Shown piece after piece: positions 9,594 through 18,503 of a DNA stretch of 64,000 bases. Both the position numbers and the translations under genes were made by a program. The stretch lies in assembly GCA_964368075.1 (NCBI GenBank), contig CAYJAD010000001.1:1-64000 (forward strand), read 5' to 3'. The notes beneath the pieces were generated by a model. It searched no databases, was not told where the DNA came from, and worked only from the letters and a program-made list of their open reading frames with translations. Position 1 is the stretch's first letter; every line of letters begins with the position of its first letter. Source of the DNA: CAYJAD01 sp964368075. GTDB lineage: Bacteria > Desulfobacterota > Desulfovibrionia > Desulfovibrionales > Desulfovibrionaceae.

Positions 9594-12500
9594 ATGAAAT
9601 CTAAATTTACTGTGTATATTTTTTTGAGTGCTTTATTTTGTAGCAACATATTTTTCGCAACACAGTGTTTTTCTTCCGAAGATGCTCGTACTTATGAAAA
9701 AAAAGCTCAAGCAGCCTACGACAGGCAAGATTACATACAAAGTTATATCCATTACTCTAATCTACTGAAGGTACATACAAAAAATCTGGGCATCAATGCT
9801 ACAGAAACGTTGAGAGCTCGTAGAAAAGCAGCTGAAAGCCTTGCCGCCCAAGGAAAAAACAAAGAAGCCAACATCTTACTAGAACAGCTAAGAAAAGATC
9901 AAGAAAAAGCCTTAGGAAAAGAACACCGCGAAACCTTAAAGACAAAATACATCCAAGCAATCACGCATTATAACCTTGGCGAACTACAAGCAATGCTGGA
10001 TACACTGGATCAACTTTTTCCCGTCCAAGAGCGTACTCTTGGCCCTGATGCCAGAGACACTCTTGAAACACTTTCTGTCACTGGATCTGGTCTATTTGCT
10101 ATAGGGAAAACCCAAGATGCAAAAGAAATATGGGAGAAAGTTTTAAATCTATCGATGAAACGTTATGGAAATAACGACGCATTAACTCTTTTTACACAAA
10201 TGACTTTAGGAGTTGCAATATCAGCTTTAGGAAATCCGCAAAAAGCACTAGATATTTATTTAAAAATATTGCCATCAATGCAAAAAGTTGTAGGTCCCGA
10301 GCATTGGAAAACATCAAACCTTTATCTCAATATATCTATTGCTTATCGAAAGTTAGGAGACAACATAAAAGCACAAGAATATGATGATAAAATAGCGTAC
10401 ATCCAAGAAAAAGTATTTAGTGAAGATCATCCTCAGAGGCTGTCTTCCAGAAGAGATTCTGCGCGAAAGCTTTTTGAAGAAGGAAAATTTCAAGAAGCAA
10501 AAATTGAGCTTGAAGAAATATTGCAACGCCAAAAAGAAGTTATTGGCGAAAGTCATATCAACACATTTACAACAGCACTTTTACTGGCTCAAAACTATAG
10601 ACAGCTTGGAGAGTTGGACAATGCTTCTAAACTACTAGAAAACTATATCCCCCTTTCTGAAAAGAGCCTTGGCAATGAACATATTCTTACACATCATTTT
10701 TTATACGAACAGGCTATGCTGCTGAGAGTAAAAGGAGAACTTAAAAAAGCGCATACAATATTAAAAAAATTAATGCTCACTCACGAACAAGTCTTTGGCA
10801 AGGACCATCGAGATGCACTAAATATCAAAGAGGACATTATAATATTAGAAGCACAGCTTGGTAAGGATGACAATACGGAACAAAAGCTCAAAGAAAACTT
10901 AGCCCTTATGGAAAAAAAATTTGGTGAAAATCATCCACACACCATAACAGCTATAAATAATTATGTTACCTTCTTAAACAAAGAAGAAAAATTTCAAGAT
11001 GCTATTATCTTGCAAGAAAAAATATACAATAGCCAGAAAGAAAAGCTTGGAAGTGAGCATCCTGATACTTTGCTCATTGCTGTAAATTTAGCAGATTTAT
11101 ATGCCAACGCAGGAGACAAAAAAAGCGCAAAAGAAATATATGAAAAAGTAATACCCCTCTTAGAAAAAAATTTAGGTAATAATCATCTTGATACTATAAA
11201 CGCAAAAAATAGTTTATCTACAATTTTAAATAGTAAAGAATCTTTAGAGTCTATAAAATTACTTTACGCAGCCACAAAAAAAACATTTGGCATAAATCAT
11301 CCTACAACATTAGTAGTGCTTCATAATTTAGCAACGAGCTATACTCAGTTTTATGATTACGAAAGTGCAAAAAAACTTTTGGAAGAAGGTATAAATTCTG
11401 CATCAAAAACCTTAGGTAAAGATAGTGAAATAGTAAGTACGCTACGCTCAACACTTGCAAGTGTGTATAGCTTATTAAATAAAAATGATGCAGCTTTAAA
11501 AATTTACAATGAATTACTCGATAGTTATTCAATAAAATACGGAAATGACAGTCATAAAGTCAGCATATTGAACAAAAAAAAGGCTGAGCTGCTAACAGAT
11601 ATGGGAATAGCCCCTGCCGAAAATACATTCCATGCTAAAACTAATATAAACCAAAATCATATTAGCAAATACAGTGACAAATCAATAAAAGAATTATTAC
11701 ATTTATATCATAACTATGCAAAAAATAATAAACATAATGAAATAGAGAAAATAACTACTGAAATTTTAAGTAGATACATGGCCTTTAACAGCCCATATGA
11801 AGGTATCAGTCCTACACTTTTTATGATGCTATCCGCAGGCGCATTAACTCAAAATAAATTTAATAGTGCTGCATTTTTTAGTAAAATATCAGTATTATTA
11901 GAGAGAGGTCAACGTTCAGACATAACAGGTTTGGATCGTGATTTGCAACAACTTGTTCAAGGTGTAACACAAACCAAATACCATAGCGCAATGATGGTTT
12001 TGATGAAACAGCAACGCTATGCAGAAGCTTTTTCTACACTATATTTTTTAAAAGAAGCAGAATTAGATGATAAATCCAGAACAAAACTTTTAGAAAAAAA
12101 CTATGAGAAAGAGTTTCTTCTTGCAATGGAAGAAGAATTATATAAAGAACACAATGCATTTGCAGAAAAATTTTATGCATTAGGTAAAAAATTTATTCCA
12201 CTTGATTCACGTTTACACTCTCTATCTCCTACTGAGATGCGTGAACATGCAAAGCTTTCCACAAAAATGGAAAACATGCGCCAAGAATATATAAATTTTT
12301 TGCTTACAATGGAAGAAAAACTTTCTCAAAAAGCACAAAAAAAAGCATTGGATGATGAATTTCGTGCTGCAAAGACTCTTATGGAAACACCTCAGCCTAC
12401 AAATGAGCAAGAAAGAAAAGTTTTTTTAAAAAACCGAGAATTAGCAGCAAAAAAATTTGCATACGTTATGGCTATGTCAGAATTTTTATTAAATAAATCT

Positions 12501-13658
12501 GCATCAGACCTCTCAAAAATGGCATCATCATTTCGAGTGAAGCCTTTGCAAGAACAGCTAGCAAATTTTAAAGATGGGGTTTTTGTACATACAGCGCTCA
12601 TGCCAGATCATTTGGTAATTTTTCTTACAAGTCAAAAACACTTTATACCTTATGCAATTAATGTTCCCTCATCAAAAATAAATGATTTAGTCATTGAATT
12701 TCGAAATAGCATTGCAAACCCTGCGTCAGACCCTCGGCCTATTGCAGAAAAGATTTATAACCTTATTATCAAACCTATACGAGAAAAAATTGATTCTCTT
12801 GGAGCAACAACACTAATCTTTTCTTTAGATGGTAATTTACGCTATATTCCTATGGGGGCTTTGTTTGATGGTAAACAATGGCTTGTAGAAAATTATGATA
12901 TAATTCTTTTTAACGAAGCAACTCAAAGTTTTAACTCTCCTCAGCAAGGAGCTACAAAACATATTGCTGCCATGGGAGTCACACTACAAAGCCAAGGTTT
13001 TAGCGCATTACCCTCGGTCCAGTATGAGATCGATAGTATTGTAAAAGATGGAAATTATGGAGTCCTGACTGGGAAAAAATACTTAAACGATAAGTTTACA
13101 AATAAAGCTTTAGCGCGCTCCTTAAAAATGGGAACACCCTTGATACATATTGCTAGCCATTTTCAATTTGATCCCGTCGAACAGCAAAACTCTTTTTTGC
13201 TTATAGGAAATGACCATAAAATCACCATGAAGGAAATGTTTAGTGATAACAATCAATACTCATTTAAAGACGTTGATTTATTAGCTCTTTCTGCATGTGA
13301 TACCGCTTCAGGCTTAAAAAATGGTGATGGCCGTGAAATTGAAAGTTTTGGCGCTTTAGCACAAAAACAAGGTGCTAAAGCCGTTCTTGCCACGCTCTGG
13401 TCTGTGGCAGATACTTCTACAGCAGCTTTTATGCAAAATTTTTATACGAAGTATGCACATAATTCCCTAACTAAAGGAAAAGCTCTTGCCCTTACTCAAC
13501 GTATGTTTATAAACGGCCAAATTACAGCACAGAATACAAGATATAAAATTGCAGAGCGTGGTAAAATGATAGCTCCAAAGTCTCCGGCAGTAAAAAAGTA
13601 CACATGGTCGCATCCGTATTTTTGGGCACCTTTTATCCTTATGGGAGGGGGAAAATAA
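9594..13658 (+). CDS. Exported TPR-CHAT protein, caspase-like peptidase domain (1354 aa)
   Basis: Residues 1-27 are a Sec signal peptide (hydrophobic core, cleavage near CFSS). From about 30 to 680 run more than ten kinesin-light-chain-type tetratricopeptide repeats of about 42 residues, with LGxxHPDTL, NLAxxYxxxG and AxxxxExxL patterns. Residues 700-1000 are helical and Lys/Glu-rich. The C-terminal 300 residues are a CHAT domain: SLDGNLRYIPMGAL, His1189 in HIASHF, Cys1235 in LSACDTASG, then GFGALAQKQGAKAVLATLWS-like sequence. The His-Cys dyad of the caspase/separase-like peptidase clan is therefore intact. Related TPR-CHAT proteins include cyanobacterial HetF-like and effector-gated peptidases; this one is exported, so it should act outside the cytoplasm. 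Substrate unknown. The coding sequence is visibly more AT-rich than the housekeeping genes, which may reflect transfer. Confidence 0.92.
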   Translation: MKSKFTVYIFLSALFCSNIFFATQCFSSEDARTYEKKAQAAYDRQDYIQSYIHYSNLLKVHTKNLGINATETLRARRKAAESLAAQGKNKEANILLEQLRKDQEKALGKEHRETLKTKYIQAITHYNLGELQAMLDTLDQLFPVQERTLGPDARDTLETLSVTGSGLFAIGKTQDAKEIWEKVLNLSMKRYGNNDALTLFTQMTLGVAISALGNPQKALDIYLKILPSMQKVVGPEHWKTSNLYLNISIAYRKLGDNIKAQEYDDKIAYIQEKVFSEDHPQRLSSRRDSARKLFEEGKFQEAKIELEEILQRQKEVIGESHINTFTTALLLAQNYRQLGELDNASKLLENYIPLSEKSLGNEHILTHHFLYEQAMLLRVKGELKKAHTILKKLMLTHEQVFGKDHRDALNIKEDIIILEAQLGKDDNTEQKLKENLALMEKKFGENHPHTITAINNYVTFLNKEEKFQDAIILQEKIYNSQKEKLGSEHPDTLLIAVNLADLYANAGDKKSAKEIYEKVIPLLEKNLGNNHLDTINAKNSLSTILNSKESLESIKLLYAATKKTFGINHPTTLVVLHNLATSYTQFYDYESAKKLLEEGINSASKTLGKDSEIVSTLRSTLASVYSLLNKNDAALKIYNELLDSYSIKYGNDSHKVSILNKKKAELLTDMGIAPAENTFHAKTNINQNHISKYSDKSIKELLHLYHNYAKNNKHNEIEKITTEILSRYMAFNSPYEGISPTLFMMLSAGALTQNKFNSAAFFSKISVLLERGQRSDITGLDRDLQQLVQGVTQTKYHSAMMVLMKQQRYAEAFSTLYFLKEAELDDKSRTKLLEKNYEKEFLLAMEEELYKEHNAFAEKFYALGKKFIPLDSRLHSLSPTEMREHAKLSTKMENMRQEYINFLLTMEEKLSQKAQKKALDDEFRAAKTLMETPQPTNEQERKVFLKNRELAAKKFAYVMAMSEFLLNKSASDLSKMASSFRVKPLQEQLANFKDGVFVHTALMPDHLVIFLTSQKHFIPYAINVPSSKINDLVIEFRNSIANPASDPRPIAEKIYNLIIKPIREKIDSLGATTLIFSLDGNLRYIPMGALFDGKQWLVENYDIILFNEATQSFNSPQQGATKHIAAMGVTLQSQGFSALPSVQYEIDSIVKDGNYGVLTGKKYLNDKFTNKALARSLKMGTPLIHIASHFQFDPVEQQNSFLLIGNDHKITMKEMFSDNNQYSFKDVDLLALSACDTASGLKNGDGREIESFGALAQKQGAKAVLATLWSVADTSTAAFMQNFYTKYAHNSLTKGKALALTQRMFINGQITAQNTRYKIAERGKMIAPKSPAVKKYTWSHPYFWAPFILMGGGK

Positions 13659-13725
13659 CATCGACAAAACACGCACACATTATATAAACACATATAATTA
13701 CATATTTTTTACATATAGAGCGTTA

Positions 13726-13778
13726 CTAGAACGCATCTCATCATTCAGTGCACGTTGCACGAATGAGGTGCGTTCTAG
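13726..13778. repeat. Long inverted repeat between convergent genes
   Basis: CTAGAACGCATCTCAT (13726-13741) pairs with ATGAGGTGCGTTCTAG (13763-13778) with one G-T wobble. A smaller GTGCA/TGCAC stem sits inside (13748-13760). There is no T-tract on either side, so it is not a standard intrinsic terminator, although its place between the convergent TPR-CHAT and chemoreceptor genes would suit transcription termination or mRNA 3'-end protection. Confidence 0.7.
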
Positions 13779-13821
13779 AATATTCACACAGCTCTTGTTT
13801 ATTTATAGCCTGTTATGTTGA

Positions 13822-15852
13822 TTACGATGAATTTTGTAAAGTTTGCATCATGTTACGCAATGCTTCTATTTGCTCAGTTATTTCTGTTACAACTTCTGTT
13901 GCGTTTTGCATAGATTGCACTGTTTGCGACGCTCCTGAGTTTATTTCATCCAACGCACTCGAAATGGCTTCACTGGTTGAAGACTGCTCTTCGGCCGCAG
14001 TAGCAATTTCACTGATTTGTTCTGCTGTATTTGTTGTTTCCTCAACAATTTTTTGTAAAGCTTCCCCTGATTCATCCATAAGTTGCGAAGTATCATGTAA
14101 AATTTTCGTGCTATTATCCACAAGATTTGCATTTTCGCGAGTTTTTGTCTGAATGCTCTCAATAACAATACTAACTTCATGAGTTGCCTGTGTTGTTTTT
14201 TCGGCAAGCTTGCGCACTTCGTCTGCAACTACAGCAAAGCCTCTTCCTGCCTCACCTGCTCTTGCCGCTTCAATAGCAGCATTTAAGGCAAGCAAATTTG
14301 TTTGATCTGCTATATCATTAATGACGGTAATAACAGTGCCAATACTTTCTGCTTCTTTTCTTAATTCACCCATGGCACTTTGCATATTAATATTCTCTCC
14401 CTGAACAATTGTAAGTGCGTCACTAGACTTTTCTGTAATCTGAGCACCTTGCTCGGCTTCTAATTTTGCATTTTTTGAGTTTTCTGAAACAATAGAAGAG
14501 TTTTTTGCAATTTCAAGTACAGCCACATTCATTTGATCCATTGCAACAGTGCAAGATGAAACTTGGCTCAGCTGCCCTTCAGCATTTTCTGAGGCAACTT
14601 GTATTTGTGTATTTAGTTCCTTAGAAAAGTTATGTAATTGCCCTACAATTTCTTCAATTTTAGCTGATGCCTGCATAAGTTTACTTTGTCCGTCCTCTGC
14701 TATATTTTTTGCTTTTTCTGCATCCTCCATACAGCAGTTTGCATGATCCGTTTGTCTTTTTGCCTCTAAAGCGCTATTTTCAGCATCAGATATTGACTTA
14801 CAAATACTTTCAACCATATTCCTTAATGCAATAACAAGTTTACCTATTTCACATTTGCTTGCATAATTAAGCTCTTTTTCATAATCGCCAGCCGCAATAT
14901 ATTCCGCATAACTTGTGGCAGCCACCAAGGGCTTTGCTATGGCTTTTGACACGAGAATACCTAAAATAATCATCACAATACCGACTATAGAGCCCACAAC
15001 GAGGAAAGAAAGTATTGTTTCATGCTCACTTTGTAAAAGTTCAGCACTGGAAAAGCCAACAAACAACATACCCCCATTTTTTCCGCTAATATCTTTCCAA
15101 GGCCAATATATGGTTTTATATGGATCTCCAAATATTTCACTTTCTGTAAGCACATGCTCATTACGATCAATAACAGCATTATAAATCTTCGAATCGTTTA
15201 TTTTTGTACCAATAACTGGCCTACCGTTTTCCCATATTGTTGTTGCCATACGAGTGTCATCAAGGTAAATGGTTGCATCTACACCAATATCTTTTTTGAG
15301 CCTTTCCACGAAATGGTTTGTGCTTAAATCTTGACCATAGGCAACAGCTCCAACTAATTCCCCATTGTAATACAGCGGCAAACCCACTCCAAGAGTTAAA
15401 GCTATTTTTTGGCCACGTTCGAAACCCGCAACACTTCTTTTTTCGCGTAAAGGAATAGTAAGGCTTGCGCGATGAGAAGCAACTTTATCAGCAGCCTCTT
15501 CTGAATGTCCACGCGCTAAAATAATTCCATTTGTACTTGCGATAGTAGCATAATTTATTGCTGGATTGTCAGATAAGATTATGCGCAAAATATCCTTAAC
15601 TGTCTTGCTGTCTCTATTTGCAATTGCACGCATGAGCTCTTCATTATTTTCAAAAATATTAGCTAAGGCTAAATTTGCATTCGTTTCTTTGTCTGCTTCT
15701 ATTTGTAATGTACTTTGAGCAATATAGAGCATTTTTTCAGAGTCTTTATTTCCAATTTTTTCTAAAAAATACCATGCAATGCAGCTTGTTGCAAATAAAA
15801 TTGAAATAGTAGTCGCCGTAATAAGTAATGAAATTTTTTTTGAAATACCCAT
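13822..15852 (-). CDS. Methyl-accepting chemotaxis protein with periplasmic Cache-type sensor (676 aa)
   Basis: Membrane segment 1 covers about residues 9-30. A periplasmic domain of about 250 residues (31-280) resembles a double Cache sensor, with a central PLYYNGELVGAVAYG strand typical of these domains. A second membrane segment is at about 283-305. HAMP follows (about 305-360), then a long coiled coil. The conserved signalling hairpin tip is near 515-550 (NLLALNAAIEAARAGE, GRGFAVVADEVRKLAEKT). It should transmit binding of a small ligand to CheA/CheW and steer swimming. There is no C-terminal CheR-binding pentapeptide. No other che genes are nearby, so it is an orphan receptor; the ligand cannot be named. 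Confidence 0.93.
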   Translation of the reverse strand: MGISKKISLLITATTISILFATSCIAWYFLEKIGNKDSEKMLYIAQSTLQIEADKETNANLALANIFENNEELMRAIANRDSKTVKDILRIILSDNPAINYATIASTNGIILARGHSEEAADKVASHRASLTIPLREKRSVAGFERGQKIALTLGVGLPLYYNGELVGAVAYGQDLSTNHFVERLKKDIGVDATIYLDDTRMATTIWENGRPVIGTKINDSKIYNAVIDRNEHVLTESEIFGDPYKTIYWPWKDISGKNGGMLFVGFSSAELLQSEHETILSFLVVGSIVGIVMIILGILVSKAIAKPLVAATSYAEYIAAGDYEKELNYASKCEIGKLVIALRNMVESICKSISDAENSALEAKRQTDHANCCMEDAEKAKNIAEDGQSKLMQASAKIEEIVGQLHNFSKELNTQIQVASENAEGQLSQVSSCTVAMDQMNVAVLEIAKNSSIVSENSKNAKLEAEQGAQITEKSSDALTIVQGENINMQSAMGELRKEAESIGTVITVINDIADQTNLLALNAAIEAARAGEAGRGFAVVADEVRKLAEKTTQATHEVSIVIESIQTKTRENANLVDNSTKILHDTSQLMDESGEALQKIVEETTNTAEQISEIATAAEEQSSTSEAISSALDEINSGASQTVQSMQNATEVVTEITEQIEALRNMMQTLQNSS

Positions 15853-16309
15853 AATTCCTCCATAGTTAAAATTAAATGTCCACTTCTTATTATATATAAG
15901 TGTAATATGTATTGCACTATATAAAATAAGATAACTTATTTTTTGCTACCATGCGCTATTTCCTATGTCAATACCATGGGTATTTTTTAGTTATTACTTA
16001 TTTTACAATGGTTAAAAAAATAAAGTATGAACAAATACTCTTTAACCAAACAACCACATATACACATTAATCTATATATATAACTGTAAACATAATGAGA
16101 TATTATTCACACAAAAATTATAAACTTAAATAATATTTTTAATTGTTTTGTATTTTTTTACTCTAAATAGATAGTATTTGTTATTTAATCATGTTTTATA
16201 CTTCACTGCTAATAAAAATATAAAATATGCTGTCATAAATGTATAATAGTTCATAAAAAAATTAGTAAATTGTATATTTAAACACTACTATTTATAGTTT
16301 GACATAAAG
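15853..16309. other. AT-rich intergenic region
   Basis: Very AT-rich stretch upstream of the chemoreceptor (on its 5' side), with no ORF or RNA gene that I can support. It should hold the chemoreceptor promoter, but no clear -35/-10 pair stood out. Confidence 0.4.
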
Positions 16310-16341
16310 AAAGTCATTTATTCCTCAAAATAAATGACTTT
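16310..16341 (-). terminator. Intrinsic-type hairpin downstream of the SRPBCC pseudogene
   Basis: AAAGTCATTTATT and AATAAATGACTTT form a stem of about 13 bp with a short loop. It lies about 80 bases beyond the stop of the minus-strand pseudogene at 16419, in the position expected of its terminator. Confidence 0.6.
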
Positions 16342-16418
16342 GTCTTCATACTAAATGTAATATATTTTATTTGTTATTTACAAACACCTCTACTAAGGCT
16401 GAAAATTATTATCCAGCT

Positions 16419-16790
16419 TTATATATTAGGAATCATAATATCTTTTTCTAAATAATAATTTATGGCTCTTTGCCAGCCTGCCATATATTGATTGAAAGCT
16501 TCTTGATCAAATTTTGCCACTTCAGCTTTCCCTGCTTCGGTATAGGCTGTTTGCGTTACCGTAAGCCTTGCCGTTGCTTGAGAGTTATTTTCATCAATAA
16601 GTGTTATTTCAAGCTTATTTACGACTCCATCTGGTAAAATTTTATACATTTCTACAAAATAATCACTTGCTCTATGCTACGTTACAATCCAAAAATTAGG
16701 GGCATCATGCTTTTCATTGGGAGTTAAGAAAATGCAATCTTGCTCACATACCCCAGACTTTGAATATACCGCTACAAAATAAAACATATT
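16419..16790 (-). pseudogene. Broken SRPBCC/AHSA1-like gene with in-frame amber codon
   Basis: The 76-residue frame from ATG 16649 to 16419 looks like the C-terminal half of an SRPBCC (START/AHSA1-type ligand-binding) protein: KLEITLID, ATARLTVTQTA, then a C-terminal helix ending AINYYLEK. The same frame continues upstream past that ATG with sensible sequence (APNFWIVT, then a TAG codon, then HRASDYFVEM) and further to about 16790. A TAG replacing CAG (Gln) would explain this. Beyond about 16790 further stops appear and no proper start or full N-terminus is found, so the gene is truncated as well. SRPBCC proteins bind hydrophobic ligands in a cavity; no function is expected here unless the C-terminal piece is expressed. 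Confidence 0.65.
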
Positions 16791-16937
16791 TAGCTAAGCC
16801 CACAATCTCAACGACGCCCACAAAATCTACACATATCATAAGTTTGAATATGCTTAATATGTTTTTCTTTACATTTTACATTTTATGTTTTAGGTAAAAG
16901 TGTTTTTATTAATATTTTTTAATTACAGGAGCTTATT

Positions 16938-18266
16938 ATGGAAAAACCCCTTTTACGCAAATATGCTTTTCTCACAGGGCTACTCTGTGTCTGTGCAATG
17001 CTTTTTTTCACATACAACACAGGCCATGCAGCCGAAGGTAACTCACTGGAGACCATGTATAATGAAGCCTATGACCTTGAAGATGCAGGCAAATATGAGC
17101 AAGCCGCTGCTCTTTATTTAAAAGCGGCAGAACAAGGCTATGCTGACGCGCAAGTAGCTCTTGGAAGCTTATATGAATTCGGTACTGGTGTTGAGCAAGA
17201 TTATAGCAAGGCTGCGCACTGGTATAAAAAAGCTGCAAAACAAGATAATGCCTACGGGAAAGCATATCTTGGAGAGCTGTACCACATAGGTGAAGGTGTG
17301 GAACAAGACACTAAAAAAGCAATCTCTTTATTGTCAGAAGCAGTTGAACAAAATAATGCATATGCACAGTATTATATGGCCTCACTTTATGCCACTGGTG
17401 AGGGCGTCAAAGCTCATCCCAAAAAAGCTTTTGAATTAGCAGAAAAAGCCGCTAAGGAAGATATAGATGGCGCTACTATACAATTGGCAAAGTTCTACTA
17501 TGAAGGTACTGGAGTAGAAAAAGATGTAAACAAAGCTGTGGCTCTAGCACGTAAAGCGGCAGAAGATGGTGACAGTGAGGCAGAGTACTTTCTTTCCTTT
17601 AGGTATGCACGTGGAGAAGGTGTAGAAAAAGACTCTGATGAATCACTAAGATGGTTAATTAAAGCTGCAGAAAACGAATACGCAGAAGCAGAATACGCTC
17701 TTGGGCTATATTATAATGAAGGTATTGGCTCCGTAGAAAAAGACCCTAAAAAAGCTGTCTATTGGTTTCGTAGATCCGCAGAACAAGACTTAGCCAGAGG
17801 GCAAAACTCTCTTGGTTATGCCTATGAACATGGAATCGGTGTTAACAAAGATCTTGAACAAGCTTTTGCTTGGTTTGCTAAGGCTGCAGAACAAGATCAT
17901 ACCATGGGTACATATAACCTTGCACAAGTTTATGTACAGGGTAAGGGTACTGAAAAAGACTTGGAGAAAGGCTTTTACTGGATGAAAAAATCTGCTGAAC
18001 TAGGCATGATTCCCGCAATGTTTAACACAGGTCTTATGTATTATGCGGGACTAGGCGTTGAAGAAGATCTTGAACAAGCTAAAGTGTGGTATCGAAAAGC
18101 TGCAAATAGAGGTGATGCCGAAGCGCAATTTGAACTTGGCACAATGTACTTAGAGGGAGTAGGGGTGCAACAAGATAAGCAAAAAGCCATTGAACTTTTT
18201 CGCCTTTCTGCAAAACAAAATAACAAAGATGCACAAAAAGCTTTAAAAGAACTTGGCGAAAAATAA
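16938..18266 (+). CDS. Exported Sel1-repeat protein (442 aa)
   Basis: A signal peptide (residues 1-33, cleavage near GHAAEG) is followed by about eleven Sel1-like repeats of 36 residues that fill the protein. They show the pattern AAEQGxADAQ, LGxxYxxGxGVEQD, KAxxWYxKAA. Sel1 solenoids are protein-binding scaffolds, and exported ones often act in envelope quality control or host interaction; that is family knowledge, not seen here. An AGGAGC ribosome site precedes the ATG. The gene stands alone, with the SRPBCC remnant upstream on the other strand and a long hairpin just after the stop. Confidence 0.9.
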   Translation: MEKPLLRKYAFLTGLLCVCAMLFFTYNTGHAAEGNSLETMYNEAYDLEDAGKYEQAAALYLKAAEQGYADAQVALGSLYEFGTGVEQDYSKAAHWYKKAAKQDNAYGKAYLGELYHIGEGVEQDTKKAISLLSEAVEQNNAYAQYYMASLYATGEGVKAHPKKAFELAEKAAKEDIDGATIQLAKFYYEGTGVEKDVNKAVALARKAAEDGDSEAEYFLSFRYARGEGVEKDSDESLRWLIKAAENEYAEAEYALGLYYNEGIGSVEKDPKKAVYWFRRSAEQDLARGQNSLGYAYEHGIGVNKDLEQAFAWFAKAAEQDHTMGTYNLAQVYVQGKGTEKDLEKGFYWMKKSAELGMIPAMFNTGLMYYAGLGVEEDLEQAKVWYRKAANRGDAEAQFELGTMYLEGVGVQQDKQKAIELFRLSAKQNNKDAQKALKELGEK

Positions 18267-18273
18267 TAGCCTG

Positions 18274-18367
18274 AAGTGAGATTTATAGTGGAGTAGTCTC
18301 AACCTAATCGTACAGTTCTCTTGCAAAAAAGAACAATTATACGATTAGGTCGTGACTAAGCTCACTT
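18274..18367. repeat. 94-base nested inverted repeat after the Sel1 gene
   Basis: Three stems nest symmetrically. The outer stem is AAGTGAG (18274-18280) with CTCACTT (18361-18367). The middle is ACCTAATCGTA (18302-18312) with TACGATTAGGT (18340-18350), flanked by AGTC/GACT. The inner is GTTCT/AGAAC around an A-rich loop (18315-18334). The arms are intact enough to suggest selection or a recent insertion. It could be a processed 3' UTR structure, a small RNA or a remnant of a miniature inverted-repeat element. Confidence 0.6.
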
Positions 18368-18440
18368 TATATATAATAAGAGTGAATTAAGCAAAAAATC
18401 TGACTAATAAAGGTCGATAAAATTTATATATTCCACGAAA

Positions 18441-18469
18441 AAGTCCCTATAATTTTATTATAGGGACTT
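18441..18469. terminator. Bidirectional intrinsic terminator
   Basis: A 12-bp stem AAGTCCCTATAA/TTATAGGGACTT with a 5-base loop is flanked by A and T runs on both sides. It sits between the convergent Sel1 gene (plus) and TPR gene (minus). Confidence 0.85.
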
Positions 18470-18503
18470 TTTTATGAAAAAAACTTTCCAACAAGTTTTG
18501 TAA

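Noticed and set aside
9594..13658. A Craspase-like (gRAMP plus TPR-CHAT) CRISPR system
   Set aside because: There is no gRAMP/Cas7-like gene and no CRISPR array, and the protein has a signal peptide.
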